Positions 36,732 to 46,832 of a stretch of 64,000 bases of DNA are shown here, in pieces. The stretch comes from an uncultured Alphaproteobacteria bacterium (GTDB lineage: Bacteria; Pseudomonadota; Alphaproteobacteria; HIMB59; GCA-002718135), in contig CACLJX010000003.1 of NCBI GenBank assembly GCA_902607435.1, positions 62,001 through 126,000 of the forward strand, written 5' to 3'. The notes beneath the pieces are model-generated. The model did not search any database and was not told the DNA's origin. It was given only the letters and a program-made list of their open reading frames with translations. The translations under genes were made by a program, and so were the position numbers. Within the stretch, counting starts at the first letter, position 1. Each line of letters starts with the position of its first letter.

Positions 36732-37380
36732 AATAATTATATCTATTGATGGATCTTCTGGATCTGGAAAAGAAAAAATAGCGAAGTATATTGCAAAAAA
36801 GTACAGTCTATATCATCTTGATTCTGGTATTCTTTATCGAAGATTGGCAGCAAAACTTTTATTAAAAAAAATAGATTGTAATAATTTCATACAAATTAAT
36901 AAATATTTAAGATCTTTAAATACAATATCCTATAGAAAACACAAAAGTTTAAGAAATGAAGAAATAGGAAAAAAAACTTCACTAATAGCCACTAATCCTC
37001 AAGTAAGAAGATTTGTAAATAATCAACAGCGTTTTGCTGTCTCTAAATTATTAAAAAAATATAAAGGTTGTGTGATAGATGGCAGAGATATTGGGTCAAA
37101 AGTTTTTAATAATGCTCAAATTAAGCTTTTTATAGAAGTAAAATTAGAAATAAGAGCAAAAAGACGTCATAAACAGTTGATTGAACAAGGTGAAAAGCCT
37201 ATACACAGCCAAATTTTAAAGGATCTTAAATTGCGAGATATAACTGATAGAACAAGAAAAGCATCTCCACTTATAGTGCCGGCTAATGCTGTAATAATCG
37301 ATAATTCAAATTCTTTTAAACTTACAATCATACAAATTAATAAAGCTTTAAAAAAAATTAAATCAATTTTGAAATTATGA
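36724..37380 (+). CDS. cmk: Cytidylate kinase, probable CTG start
   Basis: The track begins at 36844, which omits the nucleotide-binding loop. Reading upstream in frame gives NKIIISIDGSSGSGKEKIAK and then YSLYHLDSGILYRRLA, the normal Cmk N-terminus; the frame is closed by TAA at 36721. No ATG, GTG or TTG exists before the loop. CTG at 36724 has a perfect GGAGG 8 nt upstream (36711-36715). The protein is then 218 residues, normal for the family. DGRDIGSKVF and the late RKASPL are also family motifs. The loop reads GKE where GKS/GKG/GKT is usual. It phosphorylates CMP/dCMP. ATGA overlap with rpsA. Confidence 0.9.
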   Translation: MNKIIISIDGSSGSGKEKIAKYIAKKYSLYHLDSGILYRRLAAKLLLKKIDCNNFIQINKYLRSLNTISYRKHKSLRNEEIGKKTSLIATNPQVRRFVNNQQRFAVSKLLKKYKGCVIDGRDIGSKVFNNAQIKLFIEVKLEIRAKRRHKQLIEQGEKPIHSQILKDLKLRDITDRTRKASPLIVPANAVIIDNSNSFKLTIIQINKALKKIKSILKL

Positions 37381-39083
37381 TTGATAGTAAGAATATATCA
37401 AAAATATCAAATACTGATTATGAAGATTTAATTAAAAAATCACTTAGTTTTGAAACGAACAAAGAAAAATCAATTGTAGATGGTAAAGTTGTATCTATTG
37501 ACAAAGAAAATGTTATCATTGATGTAGGTTTAAAAAGCGAAGGAAGGATTCCAATATCTGAATTTACAAGACCAGGACAATCTCCTGAAATTAATATAGG
37601 CGATAATTACAAAGTTTATATAGATAAGGTTGATGGCAAAAATGGTGAAACTAGATTATCAAGAGAAAAAGCAGTAAAACAAGCTGCATGGAATAATCTC
37701 CAAGATTCTTTTACAAATGGAAAATCTGTTGTTGGAATTCCTTTTAATAGAGTGAAAGGTGGTTTAAGTGTTGATCTTGACGGAGTTATCGCTTTTCTTC
37801 CAGGTAGCCAAGTAGATTCACGTCAAACTATGCGTGATACAAAAGAACTTCTTAATAAACCAATTGATTTATTAATTTTAAAAATGGACAAATATAGAGG
37901 AAACATTGTTGTTTCTCACAAAGCTATTTCTGATATAGAACTTCAAGAACAAAGAAATAAATTGCTTTCAACTATTAGAGAAGGATCAATAGTAAAAGGT
38001 AAAGTAAAGAATATTACTGATTATGGTGCTTTTATTGATTTAGGTGGAATAGACGGTTTAGTCCATGTAACTGACATTTCTTGGAAAAAAATTAATCATC
38101 CATCTGAAGAACTCACAATAGGATCTGAGATTAAAGTTAAAGTTTTAAAATATGATGAGGAAATTACTCGCTTAAGTCTTGGTATAAAACAACTTACAGA
38201 AGATCCTTGGGATAGTGTTGATGATAAATTTAAATTAGATGGTACTTATGAAGTTAAAGTTACTGCTATTTCAGATCAAGTAGTTACTATAAACATGCAT
38301 GAAAATTTTGATGGATTTATTCAAATCCAAAATTTAAGTTGGTTAAAAAAACCTCCACATCCGTCTAAAATAGTTCAGATAGATGATCAATTAACGGTTA
38401 AATTAATTGAGATTGATAAAGAAAAAAGGCGCTTAAATTGTAGTCTTAAACAACTAAAAGAAAATCCTTGGGACACCATTACAAAAAATTATAAAGTAGA
38501 AGATATATTAGAAACTCAAATAGTTAACAAAGTAGACTTTGGGATTTTTGTAAAAATCTTTGAGGAAATTGATGGTATGGTTCATATATCAGATTTAGAC
38601 TGGGATGAAAAAAAAGGCAATAATCTCCTACAGTCTATGCAAAAAGGTGATAAAATTAAAGTTAAAATACTGGAAATTGATTCCTCAAAAGAAAGAGTGA
38701 GCTTAAGTGTTAAACATTTGACTGAAGATCCTGTACAAAAATATATCTCAAAAAATCCTATAAAATCAATTGTAAGTGGAAAAATAATCTCAATTGATGA
38801 AAAAGGTATTACTGTGAATCTCGAAGAAAATATAAATGGTTTTATAAAAAAGAGTAATCTATCTAGTAATAAAAATGAGCAAAAAATTGATCATTTTGCT
38901 AAAGGGGAGACTATTGATTCTATGATTGTTTCTTATGATAATAAATTAAGAAAAATAAATTTATCTATAAAAAATAAAGAAATAGATGAAGAGAAAAAAA
39001 CATTATCAGAATATGGTTCAAAAGATTCTGGGGCTTCCCTTGGGGATATTTTAGGTGATGCTTTAAATAAACAATCTAATTAA
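37377..39083 (+). CDS. rpsA: 30S ribosomal protein S1
   Basis: 568 residues with six S1 RNA-binding domains; the best are domain 3 (GSIVKGKVKNITDYGAFIDLGGIDGLVHVTDISW, about 200-270, quoted in part by its core YGAFIDLGG) and domain 5 (DFGIFVKIFEEIDGMVHISDLDW). It binds mRNA leaders to the 30S subunit, which matters in a genome where many starts lack a good ribosome site. It follows cmk as in most proteobacteria and its stop overlaps the ihfB start (TAATG). Confidence 0.98.
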   Translation: MIDSKNISKISNTDYEDLIKKSLSFETNKEKSIVDGKVVSIDKENVIIDVGLKSEGRIPISEFTRPGQSPEINIGDNYKVYIDKVDGKNGETRLSREKAVKQAAWNNLQDSFTNGKSVVGIPFNRVKGGLSVDLDGVIAFLPGSQVDSRQTMRDTKELLNKPIDLLILKMDKYRGNIVVSHKAISDIELQEQRNKLLSTIREGSIVKGKVKNITDYGAFIDLGGIDGLVHVTDISWKKINHPSEELTIGSEIKVKVLKYDEEITRLSLGIKQLTEDPWDSVDDKFKLDGTYEVKVTAISDQVVTINMHENFDGFIQIQNLSWLKKPPHPSKIVQIDDQLTVKLIEIDKEKRRLNCSLKQLKENPWDTITKNYKVEDILETQIVNKVDFGIFVKIFEEIDGMVHISDLDWDEKKGNNLLQSMQKGDKIKVKILEIDSSKERVSLSVKHLTEDPVQKYISKNPIKSIVSGKIISIDEKGITVNLEENINGFIKKSNLSSNKNEQKIDHFAKGETIDSMIVSYDNKLRKINLSIKNKEIDEEKKTLSEYGSKDSGASLGDILGDALNKQSN

Positions 39084-39379
39084 TGATTAAATCTGAGCTA
39101 ATCCTCAAACTACGTAATAAATATCCATCTTTAAGCTTAAATGACACTGAAAAAATTTTAGATTTATTTCTGAATAATATTCTAAAAAGTCTCCAAAATA
39201 GTAAAAAAATTGAGATCAGAGGTTTTGGAACATTTAGCAAAAGAATTAACAAAGAAAAATTTGTTAGAAATCCAAAAACCAATGAAAAAATCTTTAAAAA
39301 AGAAAATCATAAAATACATTTTAAAATAGGAAAAATTCTTCATAAAAGAATTAATTCTATTGATCAAATAAAAGGATGA
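39083..39379 (+). CDS. ihfB: Integration host factor beta subunit
   Basis: 98 residues of the HU/IHF fold: dimer helices at the N-terminus, then IEIRGFGTFSKR and the DNA-bending arm RNPKTNEKIF. Its position directly after rpsA identifies IHF-beta rather than HU. It bends DNA with IHF-alpha. The C-terminus is Lys/His-rich. The end overlaps pyrF by 4 nt. Confidence 0.93.
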   Translation: MIKSELILKLRNKYPSLSLNDTEKILDLFLNNILKSLQNSKKIEIRGFGTFSKRINKEKFVRNPKTNEKIFKKENHKIHFKIGKILHKRINSIDQIKG

Positions 39380-40068
39380 CTTTCAAAAAAAAAGTTATAG
39401 TAGCCTTAGATTCAAATAATTTTAAACAAACAGAAAGCCTGATTGAGAAAATTAAAGAATATATTTTTGGTGTAAAGATAGGTTATGAATTTTTTTTTAA
39501 TTTTGGTCTAGATGGTTATAAAAAAATTCAGAATAAAAAGATTAATATTTTCTTGGATTTAAAACTTCACGATATTCCTAATACTATAAAACACGGAATT
39601 GTTGCAATTGCTGATTTAAATCCATATTTTACAACTGTTCATATTTCTGGCGGAGATGAAATGCTCAAAATGGCTTTTTTAAATAAAAAAAAAACTAAAA
39701 TTCTTGGTGTTACAGCTTTAACGAGTTTAAATAACTATCAAGTTAATAAATATTATCTAAGAAAAAATGTTGAAAAACTAGTCAATGACTATGTGATCTA
39801 TGCACTAGAAAATAAATTAGATGGAATTGTATGCAGTCCACATGAAATAAAAAAAGTTAAGAAATTATCTGGAAATAATCTTCTAATCGTAACACCAGGA
39901 ATAAGACCATCTTCTTATAAAAAAACTGATGATCAAAAAAGAATTATGAGTCCAGCAGAAGCTATTTCTTATGGAGCAGATTATCTTGTGATAGGTCGGC
40001 CAATTACTATGAGTCTTGATCCGATTAAAGAAATAATTAATATTAATTCTGAAATTGAAAAAAATTAA
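39376..40068 (+). CDS. pyrF: Orotidine 5'-phosphate decarboxylase
   Basis: 230 residues with the catalytic loop IFLDLKLHDIPNTIKHG (Asp-x-Lys-x2-Asp), TALTSL, and VTPGIRPSS with ADYLVIGRPIT near the end for phosphate binding. It makes UMP from OMP. Starts with ATG overlapping the ihfB stop and overlaps trpF by 14 nt at its end. Confidence 0.97.
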   Translation: MTFKKKVIVALDSNNFKQTESLIEKIKEYIFGVKIGYEFFFNFGLDGYKKIQNKKINIFLDLKLHDIPNTIKHGIVAIADLNPYFTTVHISGGDEMLKMAFLNKKKTKILGVTALTSLNNYQVNKYYLRKNVEKLVNDYVIYALENKLDGIVCSPHEIKKVKKLSGNNLLIVTPGIRPSSYKKTDDQKRIMSPAEAISYGADYLVIGRPITMSLDPIKEIININSEIEKN

Positions 40069-40696
40069 AATTAAAATCTGCGGAATAAAAGATACAACAA
40101 TATTAGATTGTTGTTACAAAAATATTGTTAATTTTTATGGACTAATTTTTTATAAAAAAAGTCCAAGAAATTTAAGTGTTGAACAAGCTTTGAAATTAAT
40201 TAACTATAAAAAAAATTTAAAAACAATGCCAGTAGGGGTGTTTTATAATCATAATATTAATTATGTATCCGAAATAATTAAAAAATTAAATTTAAAATAT
40301 ATTCAACTTCATGGAAATGAAAATAATATTTATATTTCGAAATTAAAAAATAAATTTGATTTAAAAATCATTAAAGCAATAGGAATTAGAGAAAAAAATG
40401 ATTTAGAAAAAATTAAAATGTACTTCAATGCTGATTTTTACTTATTTGATTATAAACCTGATAATAATGATCTACCTGGAGGCAATGCAAAATCATTTGA
40501 TTGGTCATTATTAAGAAACAAAGATATTGACAAGCCCTGGTTTATTTCTGGAGGAATAAACATAGATAATGTTAGCGAAATTTTAAAAAAATTAATTCCC
40601 TATGGAATTGATATTTCATCAGGTGTAGAAGCAAGTCCTGGAATTAAAAGTACAAAAAAAATTAATGATTTGTTGGAAATATTAAATGCAAAATAA
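40055..40696 (+). CDS. trpF: Phosphoribosylanthranilate isomerase
   Basis: 213 residues, start TTG at 40055 inside the pyrF end. Family motifs are KICGIKD (catalytic Cys), [27 protein letters not shown] and a late [15 protein letters not shown]. It carries out the third committed step of tryptophan synthesis. The overlap and lack of its own clear site suggest coupling with pyrF. Confidence 0.97.
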   Translation: MKKIKIKICGIKDTTILDCCYKNIVNFYGLIFYKKSPRNLSVEQALKLINYKKNLKTMPVGVFYNHNINYVSEIIKKLNLKYIQLHGNENNIYISKLKNKFDLKIIKAIGIREKNDLEKIKMYFNADFYLFDYKPDNNDLPGGNAKSFDWSLLRNKDIDKPWFISGGINIDNVSEILKKLIPYGIDISSGVEASPGIKSTKKINDLLEILNAK

Positions 40697-41900
40697 AAAT
40701 TCATATTCTCAATGGCCTGATGATAAAGGTTATTTTGGTAAATTTGGTGGCAGATATGTTGCCGAAACATTAATGCCTTTAATAATAGAAGTTGAGAAAG
40801 AATATAATGAAATAAAAAAAGATAAAACTTTTAAAAAAGATTTTGAATATTATCTTGAAAAATATGTTGGCAGACCAAGTCCTCTTTTTTTGGCTGAAAG
40901 AATAACAAAAGATTTAAAAGGTCCTAAAATATATTTTAAGAGAGATGAATTGAATCATACAGGTGCTCATAAAATTAATAATTGTATGGGGCAGATCCTT
41001 CTTGCAAAAAAAATGGGTAAAAAAAGAATAATTGCTGAAACTGGTGCTGGCCAACATGGCGTGGCAACAGCCACAGTTTGCGCTCTTTTTAATCTTCCTT
41101 GTGTTATTTATATGGGGGAAAAAGATATAGAAAGACAGTCACCAAATGTATTTAGAATGAAATTACTTGGTGCAGAAATTAAATGTGTAACAAGTGGATC
41201 AAAATCTTTAAAAGATGCGATGAATGAAGCTTTAAGGGATTGGGTAACAAATGTTAAGAATACTTTTTATATCATTGGGACTGTAGCTGGACCACATCCT
41301 TACCCTTCAATGGTTAGAGATTTTCAGTCTATCATTGGAAAAGAAGTTAAAACACAAATTCAAGAAGCTGAGAACAAATTACCTGATCTTTTGATTGCCT
41401 GCATCGGAGGAGGTTCGAATGCTATTGGATTGTTTCATGAGTTTTTAGATGAACCAGATGTAAAAATGATAGCTGTTGAAGCTGCTGGACTAGGTTTAAA
41501 ATCAGGAAAACACGCAGCTAGTTTATCAGGCGGTAAACCAGGTGTTCTTCATGGAAATAAAACATACTTGCTCCAATCAGAAAAAGGTCAAATTGAAGAA
41601 GCACATTCAATATCTGCTGGCTTGGATTATCCAGGAATTGGTCCCGAACACTCTTTTTTATTTGAAGAAAAAAGAGTTCAATATATATCTGCTACAGATG
41701 ATGAGGCTTTGGAAGCTTTTCAATATTGCTGCAGACTTGAAGGAATAATTCCTGCTCTTGAGCCAGCTCATGCTCTTGCAATACTTAAAAAAATTGCTCC
41801 TTCTATGCGCCCAGAACAAGTAGTAGTTATGAATATGTGTGGCAGAGGAGATAAAGATATATTTACTGTAGCAAAAGCTATTAATATTAACATCTCATGA
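40686..41900 (+). CDS. trpB: Tryptophan synthase beta subunit
   Basis: 404 residues, full length. The PLP lysine lies in [37 protein letters not shown] (phosphate cradle) and CGRGDKD near the C-terminus are intact. It condenses indole with serine. It overlaps trpF by 11 nt and trpA by ATGA. Confidence 0.99.
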   Translation: MQNKNSYSQWPDDKGYFGKFGGRYVAETLMPLIIEVEKEYNEIKKDKTFKKDFEYYLEKYVGRPSPLFLAERITKDLKGPKIYFKRDELNHTGAHKINNCMGQILLAKKMGKKRIIAETGAGQHGVATATVCALFNLPCVIYMGEKDIERQSPNVFRMKLLGAEIKCVTSGSKSLKDAMNEALRDWVTNVKNTFYIIGTVAGPHPYPSMVRDFQSIIGKEVKTQIQEAENKLPDLLIACIGGGSNAIGLFHEFLDEPDVKMIAVEAAGLGLKSGKHAASLSGGKPGVLHGNKTYLLQSEKGQIEEAHSISAGLDYPGIGPEHSFLFEEKRVQYISATDDEALEAFQYCCRLEGIIPALEPAHALAILKKIAPSMRPEQVVVMNMCGRGDKDIFTVAKAININIS

Positions 41901-42691
41901 ATAGTCGTATAAATAAAACTTTTTCTAACGATAGCAAAAAACTTGTAACATTTGTTACTGGAGGAGATCCAGATTTAGAAACTTCTAAAAAAATTATTAA
42001 TACTATAGCAGAAAGTGGTGCAGATATTATTGAAATAGGCATGCCTTTTTCAGACCCTATGGCTGATGGGCCAACAATACAAGTATCAAGTACAAGAGCA
42101 ATCAAACAAGGTATAGATCTTGATGACATATTTTCAATTTGCAAAAATTTTAGAAGCTTGAATGATCAAATTCCTATAATTCTTATGGGTTATTATAATG
42201 TTATATTTCATTATGGAATTTCAAGTTTTGTTGATAGTTGTCAAAAAAATGGAGTAGATGGTCTAATTATTGTTGACTTGCAACCCGAAGAGGATCCAGA
42301 ATTATTAAATGCCATAGAGTTAACTAACCTTGATTTGATTCGTTTAATTACGCCCACTACTAATGCTGAAAGATTCTCAACAATTTTAAAACACTCATCT
42401 GGTTTTTTATATTATGTAACTATTACTGGAATAACAGGGCAAAATTCAGCAAATATTGAAGAATTAAATCAATCTATTAATATAATTAAACAACAAACAA
42501 AACTTCCTGTTGTGTCTGGTTTTGGAATTAAGAATGCTGAGCAAGTTAGAGAAGTGTGCAAAGTTAGTGATGGTGCTGTAGTTGGTTCATCAATTGTGAA
42601 AATTATTGAAGAGAATCTTAATGATAAAAACAAAATATTAACACTTGTAGCAAATTTTATTAAACAATTAAAAGCAGGTATAGAAAAATGA
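41897..42691 (+). CDS. trpA: Tryptophan synthase alpha subunit
   Basis: 264 residues, TIM barrel. Catalytic Glu/Asp regions are [19 protein letters not shown] and [12 protein letters not shown]; phosphate binding is [13 protein letters not shown] with [10 protein letters not shown]. It releases indole from indole-3-glycerol phosphate and passes it to TrpB. Ends with an ATGA overlap on accD. Confidence 0.98.
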   Translation: MNSRINKTFSNDSKKLVTFVTGGDPDLETSKKIINTIAESGADIIEIGMPFSDPMADGPTIQVSSTRAIKQGIDLDDIFSICKNFRSLNDQIPIILMGYYNVIFHYGISSFVDSCQKNGVDGLIIVDLQPEEDPELLNAIELTNLDLIRLITPTTNAERFSTILKHSSGFLYYVTITGITGQNSANIEELNQSINIIKQQTKLPVVSGFGIKNAEQVREVCKVSDGAVVGSSIVKIIEENLNDKNKILTLVANFIKQLKAGIEK

Positions 42692-43539
42692 ACTGGCTAA
42701 CAAATTTTGTTAAACCAAAACTAAGTGCACTTGTTGGAAGCAGAAAAGATGTTCCTGATAATTTATGGAAAAATTGTCCAAACTGCGGAAATATGATGCA
42801 TCATAAAGATTTATACGAAAATTTTCATGTTTGTAACTCATGTGATCATCACTTTAGAGTGTCTGTTGATAGAAGAATTGAAATATTGTTCGGAACAAAT
42901 AAATTTAAAGAAATTGAACTTGAAAAATTAAAAGATGATCCTTTGAATTTTACTGATAAAAAAAAATACAAGGACAGATTAAAAGAATATAGAAAAAAAA
43001 CAAATCGACATGATGCGTTTATTTTAGGTAATGGTGAATTTGAAAATTATAGTACAATTACTGGTTTTATGAATTTTGATTTTATGGGCGGTTCAATGGG
43101 AAGAGCTGTAGGTGCTGGAATAGTCAAAGGAGCTCAAACTGCAATAAGCCAAAAAAAGCCTTATATTATATTTACTTGCTCTGGTGGCGCAAGAATGCAA
43201 GAAGGAATAATTAGTCTTATGCAAATGCCACGAACAGTAGCAGCAATTGAACTGTTACATAGGAATATAATTCCTTATTTAGTAGTTTTAACAGATCCAA
43301 CAACGGGTGGGGTAACAGCTTCTTTTGCTATGCTGGGTGATATTACTATAGCAGAGACTGGTTCAACTATTGGTTTTGCAGGAAAACGTGTAATTAAAGA
43401 CACAATTAGAGAAGAATTACCAATAGATTTTCAAAAAGCAGAATACTTAAAAACACATGGTATGGTTGATATGGTGGTTCATCGAAAAGATTTAAAAGGT
43501 ACTATTGTAAAAATTTTAGATCATATAAATAATAATTAG
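42688..43539 (+). CDS. accD: Acetyl-CoA carboxylase carboxyltransferase beta subunit
   Basis: 283 residues with the N-terminal four-Cys zinc ribbon (CPNCGNMMHHKDLYENFHVC.SCDHHF) and the crotonase-like core (TCSGGARMQEGIISLMQM, PTTGGVTASFAMLGD). It works with AccA to move carboxyl from biotin to acetyl-CoA, the first step of fatty acid synthesis. The trpA-accD-folC order is typical of alphaproteobacteria. Confidence 0.98.
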   Translation: MNWLTNFVKPKLSALVGSRKDVPDNLWKNCPNCGNMMHHKDLYENFHVCNSCDHHFRVSVDRRIEILFGTNKFKEIELEKLKDDPLNFTDKKKYKDRLKEYRKKTNRHDAFILGNGEFENYSTITGFMNFDFMGGSMGRAVGAGIVKGAQTAISQKKPYIIFTCSGGARMQEGIISLMQMPRTVAAIELLHRNIIPYLVVLTDPTTGGVTASFAMLGDITIAETGSTIGFAGKRVIKDTIREELPIDFQKAEYLKTHGMVDMVVHRKDLKGTIVKILDHINNN

Positions 43540-43542
43540 CAT

Positions 43543-44811
43543 ATGGGTAACCCCCCATTAGAAAAGCTGTTAATACAACTTGAAAAATTATTTCCAAAAT
43601 ACATTGATTTATCTCTTAAGCGACTTTTAAACTTATTAGAAAAACTTAATAATCCACACCTAAAATTACCGCCAACAATTCATATAGCCGGAACAAATGG
43701 AAAAGGATCGACTCTTAGTTTTCTGAATCAAATTTTAAAAGAAAATAATTATAAAGTTCATTGTTATATTTCTCCACATTTAGAATCTATTGAAGAACGA
43801 TTCATTTTATCAAATAAAAAAATCACAAAACAAAAACTATATGACACACTTCTATATATTAAAAAAATTAACGATGAAAAACCTATAACTTTTTTTGAAA
43901 TTACCACAGCTACTGCATTTTATTTATTCAATAAATTAAGTGCAGATTTTGTAATTTTAGAAACAGGATTGGGTGGAAGATTAGATGCCACAAATGTAAT
44001 CCAACAATCAATTATTGATATTATCACACCAATTAGTTTTGATCATAAAGAATTTCTTGGAAACAATTTAAAAAAAATAACTAACGAAAAACTTGGAATT
44101 ATCAAATCATCTAGTTCGGTAATTATTGGTAAACAAAATAAAGAGATACTTTTTTATATTAAAAGTAAAATTAAAAAAAATAAAAATAGAAAACTATTTT
44201 ATAATGAAAATTTTAAAGTTATGAACACTACTGATAAAAAAATTATTTTAACTTTAGAAAACAAAATACTTAAATTTAATATTCCTTCTTTAATTGGCTA
44301 CCACCAAATAGAAAATGCCGCAATCGCTATTGCTGCAGCTTATGAAATCAAAAAATTAGGTTTTCAACTTGCTGCCAATTTAATAAATACAGCTTTAAAA
44401 AAAACTAATTGGCCTGGTAGATTAGAAAAAAAATATTTAAAAAAAATACCTGTTTACATTGATGGAGCTCATAATATTGCAGGGGCTAAACAGATAGGAA
44501 AATTTTTAGAAAAAAACAAAAAATATACTTGGATTATTTTGGGCATGTTAAATAATAAAGATTTACATGAATTTTTAATTCAAATTAAAAACTTTATATC
44601 AGGTGTAATAGCAATAAAAATTCCCGGAGAGAAAAATTCATTTACTACACAAGAAATTTTTAATATTTGTAAAAAATTGAAAATAAAATGTATTAAACAA
44701 AAAAACATTAAATCTGCTAATCAATATTTATCAAGATCAATAAAACCAGAAAGAATTGTAATAACGGGCTCTCTTTATTTAGTTGGAAAAGTCAGGAGAC
44801 TATTTATCTAA
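43543..44811 (+). CDS. folC: Folylpolyglutamate/dihydrofolate synthase
   Basis: 422 residues of the Mur-ligase fold: P-loop HIAGTNGKGSTLSFL, then FFEITTATAFYLF, ETGLGGRLDATNV, DHKEFLG, and YIDGAHNIAGAKQ in the C-terminal domain. It makes dihydrofolate and adds glutamates to folates. It ends the plus-strand run, and its last 12 bases overlap the convergent trxA gene. Confidence 0.96.
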   Translation: MGNPPLEKLLIQLEKLFPKYIDLSLKRLLNLLEKLNNPHLKLPPTIHIAGTNGKGSTLSFLNQILKENNYKVHCYISPHLESIEERFILSNKKITKQKLYDTLLYIKKINDEKPITFFEITTATAFYLFNKLSADFVILETGLGGRLDATNVIQQSIIDIITPISFDHKEFLGNNLKKITNEKLGIIKSSSSVIIGKQNKEILFYIKSKIKKNKNRKLFYNENFKVMNTTDKKIILTLENKILKFNIPSLIGYHQIENAAIAIAAAYEIKKLGFQLAANLINTALKKTNWPGRLEKKYLKKIPVYIDGAHNIAGAKQIGKFLEKNKKYTWIILGMLNNKDLHEFLIQIKNFISGVIAIKIPGEKNSFTTQEIFNICKKLKIKCIKQKNIKSANQYLSRSIKPERIVITGSLYLVGKVRRLFI

Positions 44812-45126
44812 AGAGTTGTTTATCCACTCGACTAACGATGATTTAGGTAAGCTACCAACTTTTATATCTATCAATTTTCCATCTTTAAAAAAAATAAGGG
44901 TTGGTATGCCGCGTACACCATATTTTTGAGGAGTTTCAGGATTTTCATCAATATTTATCTTTATAATATTAATTAATTCTTTTTTTTCTTCTGAAATTTC
45001 TTCAAGGATAGGGCCAATCTGTTTGCAGGGACCGCACCATTCTGCCCAAAAATCAACTATTGTGGGCATAGTAGATTGCAGAACATCTTTTTCAAAATTA
45101 GCATCATTAGTTGGTTTGGTAGTCAT
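44800..45126 (-). CDS. trxA: Thioredoxin
   Basis: 108 residues with the active site WAEWCGPCKQ and cis-Pro region GVRGIPTLIFFKDG. It is the main cytoplasmic disulfide reductant and a likely electron donor to ribonucleotide reductase. In many alphaproteobacteria addB-addA sit between the nucleotidyltransferase and trxA; here only a 37-nt gap remains. Confidence 0.98.
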   Translation of the reverse strand: MTTKPTNDANFEKDVLQSTMPTIVDFWAEWCGPCKQIGPILEEISEEKKELINIIKINIDENPETPQKYGVRGIPTLIFFKDGKLIDIKVGSLPKSSLVEWINNSLDK

Positions 45127-45163
45127 ATGTATATTTTATTAATTAAGCATTAAATATATATAT

Positions 45164-45868
45164 TCAAGTGATAGAGTTTTTGGCTTCTTTTAAGCCTTTT
45201 ATATCTCCTACATGATACCACTGAGAATTCATAACGCTTCCATAAAGTGATTGTTTTAAAATTAAATCATCCCATAATAAATTAAATGAAAATTTTTTTT
45301 GAGAATAATCTTTTAAAATATTCAAATATAAAATTTGAAGACCAGAATAATAAAAATAAAATTTATTTGAATAACAACGCTTAACAATATTTTTTTCTAA
45401 AACAAAATCTCCTTTTTTTTTAGAAATACCATGAACTTTGTCTTCTGGAACTAAAAGCAGTCTACATTGCTCATGTGCTTTATAATTATTTATTAATTTA
45501 ATAATATCTTTCAAATTTTCTTCCCTCCAAAAAACATCACTATTAACTACTAAAACTGCATTATTACTAAATAAGGGTAATGCATTTTTTACCCCTCCAG
45601 CAGTATCTAAAATTTCTTTTTCATAGGATAAAATAATATTTTTATGATCATAATTTTTATCAATAAAATTTTTTATATACTCATGTTTGTAATGCGTGTT
45701 AATTACTATTTCCTTACAATTAATGCTCAATAAAATATTAATAGTGTTTTGCAACAAAGTTATATTATTAATTTTTATCATTGGCTTAGGCATCTTAAGG
45801 GTTAAAGGATTTAATCTTTTTCCAAATCCTGCGGCCAAGATCATAGCTGAAAAGGGTTTATTAATCAT
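45164..45868 (-). CDS. murU: Sugar nucleotidyltransferase, MurU-like
   Basis: 234 residues of the nucleotidyltransferase fold: AMILAAGFGKRLNPLTLKMPKPMI, then LDTAGGVKNALPLF and LVVNSDVFW with the metal-binding Asp. In this gene context (beside an AmgK-like kinase) it should make UDP-MurNAc from MurNAc-1-P, the peptidoglycan recycling route. The exact sugar is inferred. It overlaps the kinase end by 8 nt. Confidence 0.87.
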   Translation of the reverse strand: MINKPFSAMILAAGFGKRLNPLTLKMPKPMIKINNITLLQNTINILLSINCKEIVINTHYKHEYIKNFIDKNYDHKNIILSYEKEILDTAGGVKNALPLFSNNAVLVVNSDVFWREENLKDIIKLINNYKAHEQCRLLLVPEDKVHGISKKKGDFVLEKNIVKRCYSNKFYFYYSGLQILYLNILKDYSQKKFSFNLLWDDLILKQSLYGSVMNSQWYHVGDIKGLKEAKNSIT

Positions 45869-46832
45869 ATAAATCTGGTAATATTTTTTTGTACAATAAC
45901 TTTAATTTAATCATATGAGGTAATTTTAATGATTTTATAAGTCTTGTATTAGTTATATCTATAAAGTCTAAATAGCATTTTTGATTCAAATCATTTGCTA
46001 ATTTAACCCATCTTCCTAATAATCTGGTTTGACGAGAACAATTTAGAAAAAAATATTTTTTTCTAAATTCTTCAAGTGATATTTTTTGATTCGTTTTTTT
46101 AAAAAAAAATTTGATAAAATGATCATTGTATTGATCATCAAAATTTAATCTTGAATCTTCTAATAAAGAAAACAAATCCCAACAGTCATCACTCCATAAA
46201 GCATTTTGAAAATCAATAACTCCACACTTATTAAAATTTTTTCTTTTAGGTAAAAAAATTAAATTGTTTAAATTATAATCTTTATGAACAAAATTTTGAA
46301 AATCAAAATCCATTGAATCATACTGCTCTTTCCAACAGCCATAAAAATCATCTTTAAGTCCCGCTGATATCGTTTTGTTTTGTGAATATGGATAAAAAAA
46401 ATCTATAAATTCTGAGATTTCTTTTTTAAATAAATCAAAATTGTAAACTGATATTTGATAATTTTTATTAAATTTAATTTTATTCTTTAAAAGCACCAAT
46501 GTTTTTATTGCTGGATATAAAAGATCTTTAAGATGATAAAAATTTAAAATCCTATCAAACCGTAAAGTCCCCAAATCTTCTAAAATCATTGTACAAGAAT
46601 GCGTATTTATATCGAAAATCTGCGGAACTGAAATTTTAGTTTTAGATAGGATTTTATGAACATGTAAAAAATTATTAAAATCATCAGGTTGTTTGGATGA
46701 ATCCATATAAATAACTGAATGCTTGTTTTTGCTAAGCCTATAATAATTTCTATAAGATGCTCCGCTTTTTATGTTTTCCAATTTATAATTTTTAAATTTT
46801 TTTGGAATTAAATCTTTAAGATTAATATTCAT
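45861..46832 (-). CDS. amgK: Aminoglycoside-phosphotransferase-fold kinase, AmgK-like
   Basis: 323 residues. Kinase motifs are FVHKDYNLNNLIFLP (catalytic loop HxDxxxxN) and GVIDFQNALWSDDCWDLFSLLED (metal-binding DFQ). Next to murU and tsaE this is the position of AmgK, which phosphorylates the anomeric carbon of MurNAc/GlcNAc in cell-wall recycling. It is not a resistance gene by context. Overlaps tsaE by 11 nt. Confidence 0.87.
   Translation of the reverse strand: MNINLKDLIPKKFKNYKLENIKSGASYRNYYRLSKNKHSVIYMDSSKQPDDFNNFLHVHKILSKTKISVPQIFDINTHSCTMILEDLGTLRFDRILNFYHLKDLLYPAIKTLVLLKNKIKFNKNYQISVYNFDLFKKEISEFIDFFYPYSQNKTISAGLKDDFYGCWKEQYDSMDFDFQNFVHKDYNLNNLIFLPKRKNFNKCGVIDFQNALWSDDCWDLFSLLEDSRLNFDDQYNDHFIKFFFKKTNQKISLEEFRKKYFFLNCSRQTRLLGRWVKLANDLNQKCYLDFIDITNTRLIKSLKLPHMIKLKLLYKKILPDLYD

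Noticed and set aside
45861-46832. Aminoglycoside resistance gene
   Set aside because: Only the kinase fold is shared; position between tsaE and murU points to the cell-wall recycling kinase AmgK.
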